Of a stretch of 64,000 bases of DNA, positions 42,147 through 51,910 are shown piece by piece (the first letter of the stretch is position 1; each line of letters opens with the position of its first letter). The stretch is from Clostridiales bacterium (GTDB taxonomy: Bacteria > Bacillota > Clostridia > Peptostreptococcales > Anaerovoracaceae): contig JAAZCE010000040.1 of assembly GCA_012513435.1 (NCBI GenBank), forward strand, positions 211,543 through 275,542, given 5' to 3'. The notes under the pieces were generated by a model. That model ran no database searches, had not been told where the DNA came from, and saw only the letters and a program-made list of their open reading frames with translations. Both the position numbers and the translations under genes were made by a program.

Positions 42147-42707
42147 CTATTTTTCAAGAGATTTAAGGTAATCTTCTTTTCCTCTTGCGTAAAGATTTTC
42201 TCCTTCACTGTCTAGTATTACAGTAAGTGGCAAATCTTCTACATAGAGTTTTCTCACAGCTTCGGCTCCCAAATCTTCAAAGGCTATTATTTCAGATGAT
42301 TTTATCTTCTGTGCCATTAAAGCAGCCGCTCCGCCAATAGCTGCCAAATACACTGCACCGTTGCGAACAACAGCCTCTGTAACCTCTTCAGAGCGCTGAC
42401 CCTTCCCTATCATAGCAAGCTGTCCCATATCAAGGAGCTTAGGCGCGTAAGCATCCATGCGATAGCTTGTAGTAGGCCCTGCCGAGCCTATGGGATTTCC
42501 CGGCTTTGCAGGAGTGGGCCCTACGTAGTAAACTATGGAATCCTTTATTACAAAAGGCGGCTTTTGATCGTTTTCCAGCATCTCCACTATTCTCTTGTGG
42601 GCAGCATCTCTTGCAGTGTAAATACACCCCGTGATTAAAACCCGGTCCCCTGCTTTAAAATCCTTTACCTTTTCTTTTGTAAAAGGTATTGTCAATCTAT
42701 GTTCCAT
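42147..42707 (-). CDS. Fumarate hydratase class I, beta subunit
   Basis: This 186-residue protein is the C-terminal domain of class I (iron-sulfur) fumarase, encoded separately. It has GDRVLITGCIYTARDAAHKR, the PAKPGNPIGSAGPTTSYRMD motif, and GGAAALMAQKIK. It hydrates fumarate to malate together with the alpha subunit just upstream. The ATG at 42707 has AAGGAG six bases upstream, better than 42734. The tartrate dehydratase beta subunit is similar, so that activity cannot be excluded. Confidence 0.9.
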   Translation of the reverse strand: MEHRLTIPFTKEKVKDFKAGDRVLITGCIYTARDAAHKRIVEMLENDQKPPFVIKDSIVYYVGPTPAKPGNPIGSAGPTTSYRMDAYAPKLLDMGQLAMIGKGQRSEEVTEAVVRNGAVYLAAIGGAAALMAQKIKSSEIIAFEDLGAEAVRKLYVEDLPLTVILDSEGENLYARGKEDYLKSLEK

Positions 42708-42749
42708 TTCTTGCTCCTTGTTTATCCTGTACAACCTGTAAAGGCTATT

Positions 42750-43592
42750 TCACAGCACTGCTTCCTTGTGTCTGCTGACGTGGCAATTGATATTAACCGC
42801 AACGGGAAGTCCGGCTATGTGTGTAGGCGCCGTCATTATCTTCACGCAAAGAGCCGTGGTCCTGCCCCCGAAGCCCTGGGGTCCTATGCCCAGCTTGTTT
42901 ATGCGGTCCAGAAGCTCAGCTTCCATGTCAGCATAATAAGAGTCGCTGTTCTTTTCGTCTGCCGGGATCAGAAGCGCCTTCTTAGCCATTAGGGCCGCCT
43001 TGTCAAAGGTTCCTCCTATGCCTACGCCTACAACTATAGGCGGGCATGGGTTAGCTCCTGCCTGCGTGCAAGCCTCCACCACGAAATCCTTTACACCTTC
43101 TTCTCCTGCCGAAGGCGGAAGCATTTTTATCTGGCTCATGTTTTCCGAGCCGAAGCCCTTAGGAGCTACTATTATCCTCACCTTATCCCCTGTTACGATT
43201 TCGCAGTGAATGTATGCAGGAGTGTTGTCCTCGGTGTTGGTTCGCCTAAGTGGGTCTGCCACTATGGATTTTCTCAAATATCCATCGCTATATCCACGTC
43301 TGACCCCTTCGTTGATACTGTCTTCAAGGAGCCCGTCGGTCAAGTGAACGTCCTGACCTATTTCAATAAAAACGCAGGCCATGCCCGTATCCTGACAGAG
43401 AGGAAAAACTCCCTGGTCAGCTATTGCAATGTTTTCCTGTATCCTCTCAAGAATATCTCTGGCAACAGGCCATTCTTCCTTATTAAGGCTAGTTGCGATG
43501 CAGGCCTTAACATCTTCTCCTAGATGATAATTAGCCTCAATGCATAGGCGTTCCACTGTGTCCTCTATTTGTTTAACACTTATATTTCTCAT
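42750..43592 (-). CDS. Fumarate hydratase class I, alpha subunit
   Basis: This 280-residue subunit carries the oxygen-sensitive [4Fe-4S] cluster. The cysteine ligands are in FPLCQDTGMACVF, VEACTQAGANPCPP and the C-terminal NINCHVSRHKEA region. PPIVVGVGIGGTFDKAALMAKKAL is a family signature. The two-subunit form is common in Clostridia and archaea. It is co-transcribed with the beta subunit 42 bases downstream. L-tartrate dehydratase alpha is the main alternative. Confidence 0.9.
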   Translation of the reverse strand: MRNISVKQIEDTVERLCIEANYHLGEDVKACIATSLNKEEWPVARDILERIQENIAIADQGVFPLCQDTGMACVFIEIGQDVHLTDGLLEDSINEGVRRGYSDGYLRKSIVADPLRRTNTEDNTPAYIHCEIVTGDKVRIIVAPKGFGSENMSQIKMLPPSAGEEGVKDFVVEACTQAGANPCPPIVVGVGIGGTFDKAALMAKKALLIPADEKNSDSYYADMEAELLDRINKLGIGPQGFGGRTTALCVKIMTAPTHIAGLPVAVNINCHVSRHKEAVL

Positions 43593-43935
43593 TTGGTGTG
43601 TCCCTTCTTGTTATAGATATATACTATATGATTTTGAGGTAAAAATCTACCCTAGAAGTTCAAAAGCACAGGGATAAAATCCCCTGCGCCTTGATTGTAG
43701 ATTATGGTAATTATTGTAATCTGACATTTTTATGCTCTCGATCCCTATACTCTTTACGTGACAGTTCCTCTATCCCTCCAGATTATTTAAACACTGAGTT
43801 TTTTATATATTTAATTATCAAAACCAACGGTTCACCTGTCATTACCAGTAGTTTCTTAAATCTCTAACAAAAAAACTCATGGTTGTGCTATTTGTCCGCA
43901 AGAATCAAAGATGACGCATTGATTATCCGAAAGGA
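43593..43935. other. Intergenic region between the fumarase genes and the CPBP gene
   Basis: No gene is seen in 343 bases. It holds the terminator at 43666-43689 and, between that and 43935, AT-rich sequence without clear ORFs or RNA genes. The CPBP transcript would have a 3' untranslated region of about 250 bases. Confidence 0.4.
43666..43689 (-). terminator. Terminator of the amidase-CPBP operon
   Basis: GCACAGGGAT at 43666-43675 pairs with ATCCCCTGCGC at 43679-43689 with one bulge and a G-U pair. On the minus strand TTTTGAAC follows. Confidence 0.55.
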
Positions 43936-44709
43936 TTAATAGACTTTAATCCATCTAATCACAAGATATATTGCAGGTAAAATCATGATAATCTGTACCA
44001 CTGTAAGCACATTAAAATAAGCATCGTTATCCAGAATCCCCGGAGGTGTCACCAGCAGGTTGTTCAAAATATGCATATAACATACGAGAACAAAGGATCT
44101 GGTTCTTTGATATACCAGTCCGAATATAAAACCCATAATAATAGTATAGATGATTTGAACGAATTCCATGTGAAATAACCCGAAGAGTACAGCCGACATT
44201 ATAACCGGGAACCAGCCAGCCCTTATTTTCTCAGCCTCATTAAAAATCAACCCGCGGAAAATCAGTTCCTCCACAATCGGGCCTATTGCTACGACGGAAA
44301 GAAACACCCAAAAGTAGGATTCATTTCCCATGGAATCCTCAAACTCCTGAAAACGTTCTGTGCTTTCCTGAATAAATGGAATGTTTTGAAAAGCTACATC
44401 TACGAGAGTAAGCCAGCCGTAGGAGATTCCTCCCATCCCAAGGGTCATTACTGTCGTTACAGTATAAGTCTTTCCCGTCGTATCTAGCACGTTTTCCTGG
44501 CGACTTTTTCTTATGTAGCCAAAATAGAATATCAGCCCATAAAATGGCAGCATCAATATGCATGCCAGGGAATCTGCTAAATACGGCTGCTCCTCCCAGC
44601 TTCCTCCCATAATCGCAAGCCAAGTGTCACCTAGGTACACGAAGAAGTCATATATCCAGAAAAAGAATGCTATCTTCACTATGGAGAATACCGTATAATA
44701 TTTGTTCAT
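43936..44709 (-). CDS. CPBP-family intramembrane glutamic endopeptidase
   Basis: This 257-residue membrane protein has about eight hydrophobic segments. The three CPBP/Rce1-like motifs are present: EELIFRGLIF (the EExxxR motif), FGLFHMEFV (FxxxH) and HILNNLL (HxxxN). They form the intramembrane active site. Substrates of bacterial members are mostly unknown; some relate to bacteriocin immunity. Its start overlaps the amidase stop by four bases, so the two are coupled. Confidence 0.9.
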   Translation of the reverse strand: MNKYYTVFSIVKIAFFFWIYDFFVYLGDTWLAIMGGSWEEQPYLADSLACILMLPFYGLIFYFGYIRKSRQENVLDTTGKTYTVTTVMTLGMGGISYGWLTLVDVAFQNIPFIQESTERFQEFEDSMGNESYFWVFLSVVAIGPIVEELIFRGLIFNEAEKIRAGWFPVIMSAVLFGLFHMEFVQIIYTIIMGFIFGLVYQRTRSFVLVCYMHILNNLLVTPPGILDNDAYFNVLTVVQIIMILPAIYLVIRWIKVY

Positions 44710-46241
44710 TTATTTTCCCTCTCGTACTTGATGTATTTTTCCGGAATCAACCGTGCCATATTGTTTTGTTCAAAGCTATAGGCTGCATTAGCCAGTTTGC
44801 TGTCTTCGTTCTGGCTTGCGATAAATGTGGCTCCTGTAGGGGCTCCGCCCTCTAATGCTCCTGTCGGAACTGTTAATTCCGGATACCCGGCAACAGACGA
44901 CAGTAACACTCCTTTATTGTCAAGAAATACGATGACTTCTAACCCGTTATCTCTCAAAACACTATCTATCCTCTTCCGAGCTTCTTCTACCATTTTATTT
45001 ACTTTGGCCTTGTTAAAATCCTTAACCTGGTTAGCTTCTTCGATTAAAGTTTGTCCGTACTTAGCTCTTCTTGACAGGTCATTTTTGTTAAAGTCAATCA
45101 GCTCAGAAAGGCTTTTAACCGGGGCATTATAGGTTTTAAGGTAATTATTTAAACCAGTCTTAAAGTCCTGAGTAATGATATAGTCATTGTCTATGCCCTC
45201 TTCCGAAAGCTCTACCTTTACCACTTCGGCGCCACAGGCCTTCAGCTTCTTAGCGAGGAATCCACCTTCATCATCTCCTCTTATACCTACCTTCTTCCCT
45301 CGAAGATATTCTGCATCAAGCTCCTGCGAAATACTTTTTGATTTATCCCATATTGCGGCGTTATAAAGAGCCACAATGTCTTTCACGTTCTTCGCCATAG
45401 GGCCTACTGTATCCATTGTAGAAGAAAGAGGTATCACACCCTCCGTTGAAACAGCATCCTTCGTCGGTTTGAATCCGACAATCGAATGTATTGCTGATGG
45501 TGCAATAATAGAGCCTGTGGTTTCCGTGCCTATGGCAACTGCAGAGAAATTGGCTGCTACTGCCGCGCCGCTGCCGGAGCTTGAGCCCAGTGGTGACAGC
45601 TTAATAGGGTTAAATGGATTGTGTGTTTGTCCTGCTTTTGAGCTGTAGCCACTTGGCATTTTGTTATCCATGTGATTTGCCAGCTCTGAAAGATTGGATT
45701 TGCCCAAGATAACAGCTCCGCTTCCAATAAGCTCGTCTACCATCTCCGCATTATTCTCCGGTACAAAATCCTTCAAAGCGTATGTGCCTCCGCTTGTTGT
45801 CATGTTTTTTGTGTTGATATTGTCCTTTATAAGAATCGGTATTCCCCACATGCTGCCCTTCTTTACCGGCTTGGTATCATGAAGCTTGGCTTCCTTAATT
45901 GCATTAGGGTTAATCGTTGCCACTGCATTGATTCCCCTTTCCCCTGCATCATATGTCTTAATCCTATCCAGGTAAAATGCCGTCAATTCTTCGTAGGTCA
46001 ACTCTCCCTTGGCAATAGAGCCCTGAATCTCTTCAATGGATTTTTCCATGATTATATCTTTTTTTGCTCTTACCTTTTCTGCGTCTATGCCCTTAAGCTG
46101 AGCATCAACCTGAGTGATTTGTTTTTCTTTTTCATACGCTATATACTCCTCTTGCTTAGGTACAAGAGATTTTAAGAAAATAAAGCCACCCACTCCAATG
46201 CATATAATCAGAATTATTAAAACCAATATAATCTTTTTCAT
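44706..46241 (-). CDS. Membrane-anchored amidase (amidase signature family)
   Basis: This 511-residue protein has an N-terminal hydrophobic anchor (residues 3-24) and then an amidase-signature domain facing outside the cell. The catalytic lysine is in IPILIKDNIN. The cis-serine lies in PLGSSSGSGAAVAANFSAVA and the nucleophile serine in GTETTGSI. GatA-type enzymes share this fold, but the anchor and absence of gatB/gatC argue against a tRNA amidotransferase. The substrate is unknown; secreted family members act on peptide amides or other amides. The CPBP protease gene follows with a four-base overlap. Confidence 0.88.
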   Translation of the reverse strand: MKKIILVLIILIICIGVGGFIFLKSLVPKQEEYIAYEKEKQITQVDAQLKGIDAEKVRAKKDIIMEKSIEEIQGSIAKGELTYEELTAFYLDRIKTYDAGERGINAVATINPNAIKEAKLHDTKPVKKGSMWGIPILIKDNINTKNMTTSGGTYALKDFVPENNAEMVDELIGSGAVILGKSNLSELANHMDNKMPSGYSSKAGQTHNPFNPIKLSPLGSSSGSGAAVAANFSAVAIGTETTGSIIAPSAIHSIVGFKPTKDAVSTEGVIPLSSTMDTVGPMAKNVKDIVALYNAAIWDKSKSISQELDAEYLRGKKVGIRGDDEGGFLAKKLKACGAEVVKVELSEEGIDNDYIITQDFKTGLNNYLKTYNAPVKSLSELIDFNKNDLSRRAKYGQTLIEEANQVKDFNKAKVNKMVEEARKRIDSVLRDNGLEVIVFLDNKGVLLSSVAGYPELTVPTGALEGGAPTGATFIASQNEDSKLANAAYSFEQNNMARLIPEKYIKYERENK

Positions 46242-46321
46242 TGCAAACTCCCTTCAATGGCAAGTATTTGTCCTTGTTCCTTAATAATAAGTGGCAGCCT
46301 CCAAAGACACAACAAAAAAAA

Positions 46322-46339
46322 GCTTAAAAATTCTTAAGC
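46322..46339. terminator. Intrinsic terminator between the YbaK gene and the amidase gene
   Basis: GCTTAA at 46322-46327 pairs with TTAAGC at 46334-46339, flanked by eight A on the left and seven T on the right. On the minus strand this ends the YbaK-type gene transcript. Confidence 0.7.
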
Positions 46340-46364
46340 CTTTTTTTACCATTTCATTCAGTGT

Positions 46365-46886
46365 TTACTCCTTAATAACCGGATTCCCTGCCCATTCCAA
46401 AAATTTGTAAAAATCCTTTACCTTCATGGTAACGGTGGCTGTGTTTACGTTAGGGTGGAAATTTATTTTTTCTTCCGGGTCTGCACTTGTCACATACTTG
46501 TCCAAAACAACGGTTATATGGTTTCCCTTGTCGTTTATAAGTCCGAATACAGAGCATGAGCCGGCGTGAACTCCCAGGTATTTCACCAGATCATCATCGC
46601 TTGCGAAGGTCATCTTGCTACTCCATCCTGTAAGCTCCTTGTATCGTTTGAAATCAAGTCTGGCATCGTCCTTGATTACTACCAGATAGTGCTCTTCTTT
46701 TTTTCTTTCTCTCACCATCATGTTCTTTAGATTCAATCCGGGCTGGTGATAGCCTTCTTTTTCTGCGTCTTCGTGTCCGAATATGGGTGCGTGATAGCAC
46801 ACCGTGTACCTGATTCCCAAATCATCCAGCACTTCATATACTCTTTTTTCTTCTTCTGTTATCTGATGATTCAACTTATCTGACAT
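46365..46886 (-). CDS. YbaK/EbsC-type aminoacyl-tRNA deacylase (ProX/PrdX-like)
   Basis: This 173-residue protein belongs to the prolyl-tRNA editing family that clears mischarged Ala- or Cys-tRNAPro in trans. It has the opening VYEVLDDLGIRYTVCYHAPIF, the conserved lysine in NLKNMMVRERKKEEHYLVVI and the GSCSVFGLINDKGNHITVVLD stretch. Length and motifs match PrdX/ProXp-ala. It is followed by a terminator and lies downstream of the nitroreductase gene. Confidence 0.9.
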   Translation of the reverse strand: MSDKLNHQITEEEKRVYEVLDDLGIRYTVCYHAPIFGHEDAEKEGYHQPGLNLKNMMVRERKKEEHYLVVIKDDARLDFKRYKELTGWSSKMTFASDDDLVKYLGVHAGSCSVFGLINDKGNHITVVLDKYVTSADPEEKINFHPNVNTATVTMKVKDFYKFLEWAGNPVIKE

Positions 46887-46931
46887 TGCTCTTACCTTGT
46901 TCTTGCCTTTCTTCCAAATAAATTTTCCTTC

Positions 46932-47471
46932 TTACCACTTCTCATACTTGACTATCTTCTCCAGAGCCTTCTTCTTTGGTGCGGCCTTGGTTTCTCCTGC
47001 ATATCCTACAGTTACCACAGCCAGAACATATTTATCGGAAGGTATACCAAGCACCTGTCTCATATCCTCCTGCTCAAACCAGCCTGTCCAGCATGTAGCA
47101 AGGCCAAGATGCTGCCCTTCAAGGACAAGATGCTCCACGGCAATAGATGTATCTCTGATTACTTTTTTTAATGCTGCCTCCGGGCTGTCATCGTTGAGTG
47201 CCATGCCCTCCGTATCCTTAACTCTGCATTTGATGTCCGCCACACAAACGATAAATACCGGAGCTGTCAGCATCCATTTCTGGTTGCCGTCTGCCGACGC
47301 TATCTTTTCCTTCATTTCTTTTGTTCTGACAATGATGAATGTCCACGGCTGAGTGTTGTTCCCTGAAGGCGCAAGCCGCGCCGCTTCTATCATCCCCATA
47401 ATTAGCTTATCTTCAACATCCTTGTCCTTATAAACTCTTACGCTTTTTCTGCTTTGTATTTCCTTTATCAT
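46932..47471 (-). CDS. Nitroreductase family protein
   Basis: This 179-residue FMN-binding protein starts with MIKEIQSRKSVRVYKDKDV, the typical FMN-contacting arginines. It continues with AARLAPSGNNTQPW and ends with the GYAGETKAAPKKK region. The insert PSDKYVLAVVTVGY is family-like. Substrates of such short nitroreductases are usually quinones or nitro compounds; the natural one is unknown. It follows the alpha/beta hydrolase gene by 13 bases and may be in one operon with it. Confidence 0.9.
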   Translation of the reverse strand: MIKEIQSRKSVRVYKDKDVEDKLIMGMIEAARLAPSGNNTQPWTFIIVRTKEMKEKIASADGNQKWMLTAPVFIVCVADIKCRVKDTEGMALNDDSPEAALKKVIRDTSIAVEHLVLEGQHLGLATCWTGWFEQEDMRQVLGIPSDKYVLAVVTVGYAGETKAAPKKKALEKIVKYEKW

Positions 47472-47484
47472 ACTCTTACCTTTC

Positions 47485-48303
47485 CTATAAAATTTGTGCG
47501 TGTTTAATCACAAAATCCTCTATTATCTGACTTATCAGCTTAGGTTCGTCTGTATTGGAATTATGCCCCGCGTTCTTAATCCAGGCAATGGGAAGACCTT
47601 CTTCCCTAGACCATTTGCGATTGTACCTCTTGGTAGAGCCCGCTTTGTCCTTCTCTCCGCACAGCAGCAAACAAGGGCAATCTATATCATATGCAAGGTT
47701 TTCTTCTATTGCCTCTGCCAAAATCTTATATCCGTGAATAACCAAATCACAGTAATCATCTTTGGTATATTCCTGCATCATATCGTGCATGAGCTTCTGC
47801 CCCTGCTCAGTTTCGGCGACACCCCTGGCTCCGGTTTTCAAAAGTGATTTCCAAGGATACGGCCTGTATATGAGGTTCGTTCTCTTCAAAAGCCACAGCT
47901 CGGCTCCAGATATATACTTTCTCTTGAGTGTTGCCGAATCTATAGAGATAAACCCGGTCAGAGAGTCGGGAAAATTTTGCATATAGCACTGTGCCAAGTA
48001 GCCTCCCATAGACTGCCCCACCATAATAGGCTCCTCTATTTCTTCAAACTCCAGAATCTCGTGGAGATATGTCGCCTTATCCTTTAAAGAAAAGTTGAGT
48101 GTAAAGGGTCTTGAAGCTCCATGTCCCGGAGCATCCCAGACAAAGACGTTGTATTTATCCTCAAAGTGTTGAACCTGCTTATCAAAGAGGCGATGGCTGG
48201 CCGTAAGCCCCGGTAAAAATGCAAGGGTAGGCATTTTTCCATTTATTTCATTTGTCCAGTAGTGAATATCTCCCCGATTCGTTTTGTAAATCTTCTCTAT
48301 CAT
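47485..48303 (-). CDS. Alpha/beta hydrolase
   Basis: This 272-residue hydrolase has the oxyanion-hole region FLPGLTASHRLFD, the nucleophile elbow GQSMGGYLAQ and the late histidine in IKNAGHNSNTDEP. An acid residue is in CGEKDKAGSTK. No signal peptide is visible. The substrate cannot be inferred. It is first in the unit with the nitroreductase gene and divergent from spoIID, with a 141-base region between. Confidence 0.88.
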   Translation of the reverse strand: MIEKIYKTNRGDIHYWTNEINGKMPTLAFLPGLTASHRLFDKQVQHFEDKYNVFVWDAPGHGASRPFTLNFSLKDKATYLHEILEFEEIEEPIMVGQSMGGYLAQCYMQNFPDSLTGFISIDSATLKRKYISGAELWLLKRTNLIYRPYPWKSLLKTGARGVAETEQGQKLMHDMMQEYTKDDYCDLVIHGYKILAEAIEENLAYDIDCPCLLLCGEKDKAGSTKRYNRKWSREEGLPIAWIKNAGHNSNTDEPKLISQIIEDFVIKHAQIL

Positions 48304-48444
48304 GTACTTACCTCTGAATTTTCGTTTCTTCTAAAGCTTCTCATATTCTTATTATAATGTATTTTAGTAAAATAAAGAAGTTTTTTAATCATATTTTAAT
48401 TTCTTTCGCAGTAAACTTGTACAAACAACCTTAGGAGAAGTTAA

Positions 48445-49518
48445 ATGAGAATCCATCGCATTTCTGCACGTAAAGTCCGAAAAACTCTCAGGCGTATGGC
48501 GGCCCTTAGCAAGGACCTGCTTTCCATACCTTTTGTAAAGCCTATTGCTCTCTTCCTTTTATTGCTGTGCCTGCTTCTCGTTCTTGCACCATATTTCCTG
48601 ACTAAGCCTATAGAGAAGCAGGAAAAAAAGGCGTCGCCCTCGCCCTCCTTTGAACTGGCACAAATACCTAAGACCATAGATGTCTACATATATGAAGCAG
48701 GTAACACCGAGACTCTTGATTTTGAAGAATATGTGAAAGGTGTAGTGGCAAGCGAAATGCCTTCCTCTTTTCATATGGAAGCGCTTAAGGCTCAGGCCGT
48801 AGCTGCCAGGACCTATTCTCTGGCTCGCGTTAACAAGGCTGCCGCAGGGGGTAATCCGGAGGCTCATCCCGACGCTCCTCTATGCGACACTACCCACTGC
48901 CAGGTATACAGAAGTGAAGATAGTCTAAAAAAAATAAAAGGGGCCAAGTGGATGACTGATGACTGGCATAAGATATGCTCTGCAGTAGATAAAACGAAAG
49001 GTCAGCTCCTTTACTACGACGGTCAGCTTGTTCAGCAGGCTCTTTTTCATTCCTCCAGCGGCGGCAAAACCGAAAACTCCGAGGATGTCTTCACTTCTGC
49101 CGTTCCATACCTTGTAAGCGTGGAGAGTCCATATGAGAACGATGCTACCCATCAAAACGAAGAGAATTCCTTTTCCATATACGATTTTTCGGAAAGACTG
49201 AAGGGCAAATATCCCAACATAGCCTTTGGAGATATTAATTCATCAAATATTGAAATCATAAGCAGAAGCAGCGGCCAGCGGGTGGAAAAAATGAAAATCG
49301 GAGACGGCATCATCGAAGGAAGAAACGTTAGGGAAGCTCTTGGACTGCCTTCTGCCAACTTTGCCGTAACAATTTCAGGCGACACCATAACATTTACCTC
49401 AAGCGGCTCAGGCCACGGTGTTGGAATGAGCCAGTACGGTGCTGACGGCATGGCCAAGAAGGGCTATAGCTATAAAAAAATTCTATCTCATTATTATAGT
49501 GGAACTAAAATATATTAA
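48445..49518 (+). CDS. spoIID: Stage II sporulation protein D (SpoIID)
   Basis: This 357-residue membrane-anchored lytic transglycosylase helps drive engulfment of the forespore. One membrane helix lies at about residues 30-52. The SpoIID/LytB domain follows, with LDFEEYVKGVVASEMP, the catalytic glutamate in that ASEMP stretch, LKAQAVAARTY, and the C-terminal GHGVGMSQYGADGMAKKGYSY. The ATG has AGGAG nine bases upstream. It is monocistronic. spoIIM and spoIIP are not in the window. Confidence 0.95.
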   Translation: MRIHRISARKVRKTLRRMAALSKDLLSIPFVKPIALFLLLLCLLLVLAPYFLTKPIEKQEKKASPSPSFELAQIPKTIDVYIYEAGNTETLDFEEYVKGVVASEMPSSFHMEALKAQAVAARTYSLARVNKAAAGGNPEAHPDAPLCDTTHCQVYRSEDSLKKIKGAKWMTDDWHKICSAVDKTKGQLLYYDGQLVQQALFHSSSGGKTENSEDVFTSAVPYLVSVESPYENDATHQNEENSFSIYDFSERLKGKYPNIAFGDINSSNIEIISRSSGQRVEKMKIGDGIIEGRNVREALGLPSANFAVTISGDTITFTSSGSGHGVGMSQYGADGMAKKGYSYKKILSHYYSGTKIY

Positions 49519-49585
49519 AGGAACACCGCTGCGATGCATATTGCAATCGTTGCGATGCTCCTCTATTAGGAATTCACATGAAAAA

Positions 49586-49774
49586 CTAGTTTTTAATATT
49601 ATTAGTTATTTCTTCTATCTCAGCTTCGCTTATCTGGGAACAGCTGCGGCCGGAACAGATCCCAGCTGCCGGACAGCCTATACACCTTACACCTTTTTTC
49701 TTTTCCTTGATAATATAGGCTATTGCGCCACCTGCCGCTACCAGAATAATTGCTGTAACGATAATATTTATCAT
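49586..49774 (-). CDS. FeoB-associated Cys-rich membrane protein
   Basis: This 62-residue protein has one N-terminal membrane helix (residues 3-22), a basic KEKKKG stretch and then cysteines in VRCIGCPAAGICSGRSC. That is the pattern of FeoB-associated cysteine-rich proteins, small partners of the ferrous iron transporter. Its start overlaps the feoB stop by four bases, which confirms the operon. Its exact role is not established; a cytoplasmic iron-handling function is inferred. Confidence 0.88.
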   Translation of the reverse strand: MINIIVTAIILVAAGGAIAYIIKEKKKGVRCIGCPAAGICSGRSCSQISEAEIEEITNNIKN

Positions 49775-51789
49775 ATGGTTTCTCCCATTCCATGTTTGTG
49801 TAAATCGTATTCATCGTCAAATTTGTTATTGGCATTGCGAACTATGAGAGCTACGATTGCTGCCATTACCAGAACTGCTACAAGTCCCGGAACAAATCCT
49901 GTGCCAACACTTCCCGTTGTAGCTAATGTACCTAGCTGATATACCAGAAATGCTACTGTATAGCCTGTTCCAAACTGGAGGCCAATGCCGCCCCACAGCC
50001 ATTTCTTATCCATCATTTCCGAGTTCATTGCACCGATTGCTGCGAAGCAAGGTGGAGTATACAGATTGAACATCAGGTAAGCCAGTGCTGCTGCGGAGGT
50101 GAGTCCGAATATGGTCGCTACTTGGCCGGCACCTCCGGTCAATTCCAAGGCGTCTGTATCTATAAAGTTGGTAACGCCATAAACCACTGCCAATGTACCT
50201 ACAACATTTTCCTTTGCTATAAACCCTGTTACTGCCGCTGCTGCCAGCTGCCAAACGCCAAATCCCAAAGGTATCAGCAATACTGCAAACGGATTAGCTA
50301 TACTTGCCAGAATCGAAGTGTTCTCCTGTCCTTCAGGCACCACCTGGAAGCCCCAGTTGAATGTCTGCATTATCTGCACCGCCAAGTTGCATACCAGAAT
50401 AATCGTGGCAGCCTTGATGATGTATGCCTTCGCTCTACCCAGCATTGAAAAAGTAGCTCTCTTGATGCTCGGTCCCTTGTATTCTGGAAGCTCCATGATG
50501 AAGAAGGATTTTCTGTATCTATGTCCTGTAATGTATTTTACTACTAATGCCCAGAAGAAAATCAACAGTATTCCTACCAGGTACATTGTAGGACTGACCC
50601 ATGAAGACCCCGGGAAGAAGGCCCCTGCGAAAAGTGCTATAACAGGGAGCTTAGCTCCGCAAGGCATGAAAGGAGTCAGCATTGCAGTTGCTCTTCTCTC
50701 CCTTTCATCTCTTATAGTACGTGCTGCCATAATTCCCGGTATTGCACAGCCTGTTCCTATAACCATAGGTATGATGGACTTTCCCGAAAGACCTATTCTC
50801 TTGAAAATAGGGTCCATTACTACGCTTACACGTGCCATGTAGCCGCAGTCCTCCAATAGTGCAATGAGGAAGTACATTACCATAACCAGCGGCAGGAATC
50901 CTACTACAGCACCTACACCGCCTATTATACCATCAGCCAGTATTGTCTGCAATAACGGTGAGCTGCCTTCAAGCAGACCTGAAACCCATCCCTGAAAGGT
51001 TTCTATCCATCCTACCAGCCAATTTGCAAGCAACGGTCCGAGCCATGTCTGAGATACCCAAAACACTGCCCACATGACACCTGCGAATATTACTATCCCG
51101 GCCACCTTATTGGTGAGTATTGTATCGATAAGGTCCTGCCCGTTTCTTTCCTTGGTAAGGATTTCACGGACCTCCACCTGGCTTACAACACTGTTGACAA
51201 AGGCGAAACGCTTTCTGTCTGCAGCTTCCACCTCTGCCTTATCGTGCAGATTGATGCCCTCCTGTATATAAGGAGCCGTCTGTGAGATTCCCCTTAACTC
51301 TTCGGCCGCCCGAACTACCTTTCCCAGTCCCGAATCCCTTGAAGAAACAGAAACCGTTTCAATAACGGGACAGCCTAATTTCTCTGACAGCAAAGCTGCA
51401 TTGATTTTAGTGTTTTGTTTTTCATTGATGTCGCTCTTGTTTAAGGCTACGACTACAGGAACTCCAAGCTCAAGGAGCTGTGTAGTGAAGAACAAGCCAC
51501 GGCTCAGGTTCGTCGCATCTACGATGTTTATTATAGCATCCGGATTTTCATCTCTCACGTACCCGCTGGTTATGCTTTCCTCCGGCGTGAATGGCGACAT
51601 TGAATATGCCCCCGGCAAATCCACTGCTACTAATTTTTCTGCCCCGTCAAAAAAATCTTTCTTTATGAGGCTTTCCTTCTTTCCAACAGTAACTCCGGCC
51701 CAGTTACCTACTCTTTCACTTTTCCCCGTCAGCGCATTGTACATTGTTGTTTTGCCACTGTTGGGATTGCCTGCTAAAGCGATTCTCAT
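49771..51789 (-). CDS. feoB: Ferrous iron transport protein B
   Basis: This 672-residue GTPase-coupled Fe2+ importer starts with the G-domain: G1 GNPNSGKTT (residues 7-15), G3 DLPGAYS, G4 NKSD. The membrane part follows, with the Gate motifs around IGTGCAIPGIMAARTIRDERERRATAM and a second conserved stretch AYLMFNLYTPPCFAAIGA. The start at 51882 is open but the ATG at 51789 has GGAGG seven bases upstream. feoA is 121 bases upstream. The C-terminal FeoC-like extension is absent; the separate Cys-rich protein follows. Confidence 0.95.
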   Translation of the reverse strand: MRIALAGNPNSGKTTMYNALTGKSERVGNWAGVTVGKKESLIKKDFFDGAEKLVAVDLPGAYSMSPFTPEESITSGYVRDENPDAIINIVDATNLSRGLFFTTQLLELGVPVVVALNKSDINEKQNTKINAALLSEKLGCPVIETVSVSSRDSGLGKVVRAAEELRGISQTAPYIQEGINLHDKAEVEAADRKRFAFVNSVVSQVEVREILTKERNGQDLIDTILTNKVAGIVIFAGVMWAVFWVSQTWLGPLLANWLVGWIETFQGWVSGLLEGSSPLLQTILADGIIGGVGAVVGFLPLVMVMYFLIALLEDCGYMARVSVVMDPIFKRIGLSGKSIIPMVIGTGCAIPGIMAARTIRDERERRATAMLTPFMPCGAKLPVIALFAGAFFPGSSWVSPTMYLVGILLIFFWALVVKYITGHRYRKSFFIMELPEYKGPSIKRATFSMLGRAKAYIIKAATIILVCNLAVQIMQTFNWGFQVVPEGQENTSILASIANPFAVLLIPLGFGVWQLAAAAVTGFIAKENVVGTLAVVYGVTNFIDTDALELTGGAGQVATIFGLTSAAALAYLMFNLYTPPCFAAIGAMNSEMMDKKWLWGGIGLQFGTGYTVAFLVYQLGTLATTGSVGTGFVPGLVAVLVMAAIVALIVRNANNKFDDEYDLHKHGMGETI

Positions 51790-51910
51790 TATGTATCCTC
51801 CTATTCGTTTCCGTTGCTTAACAGATGCCTTGTAGTTATCTAAGGCTAACCACCTTTCATAAAAAATAGTGATTTTACTCACTATTTAATTTCACGCCAT
51901 ACTGGGGATT

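Noticed and set aside
48304..48444. Sigma-E type promoter of spoIID
   Set aside because: A CATATT-like -35 is present, but no -10 resembling CATACAAT lies at the right spacing.
51790..51882. N-terminal extension of FeoB
   Set aside because: The G-domain begins at MRIALAGNPNSGK and a GGAGG site lies just before that ATG.
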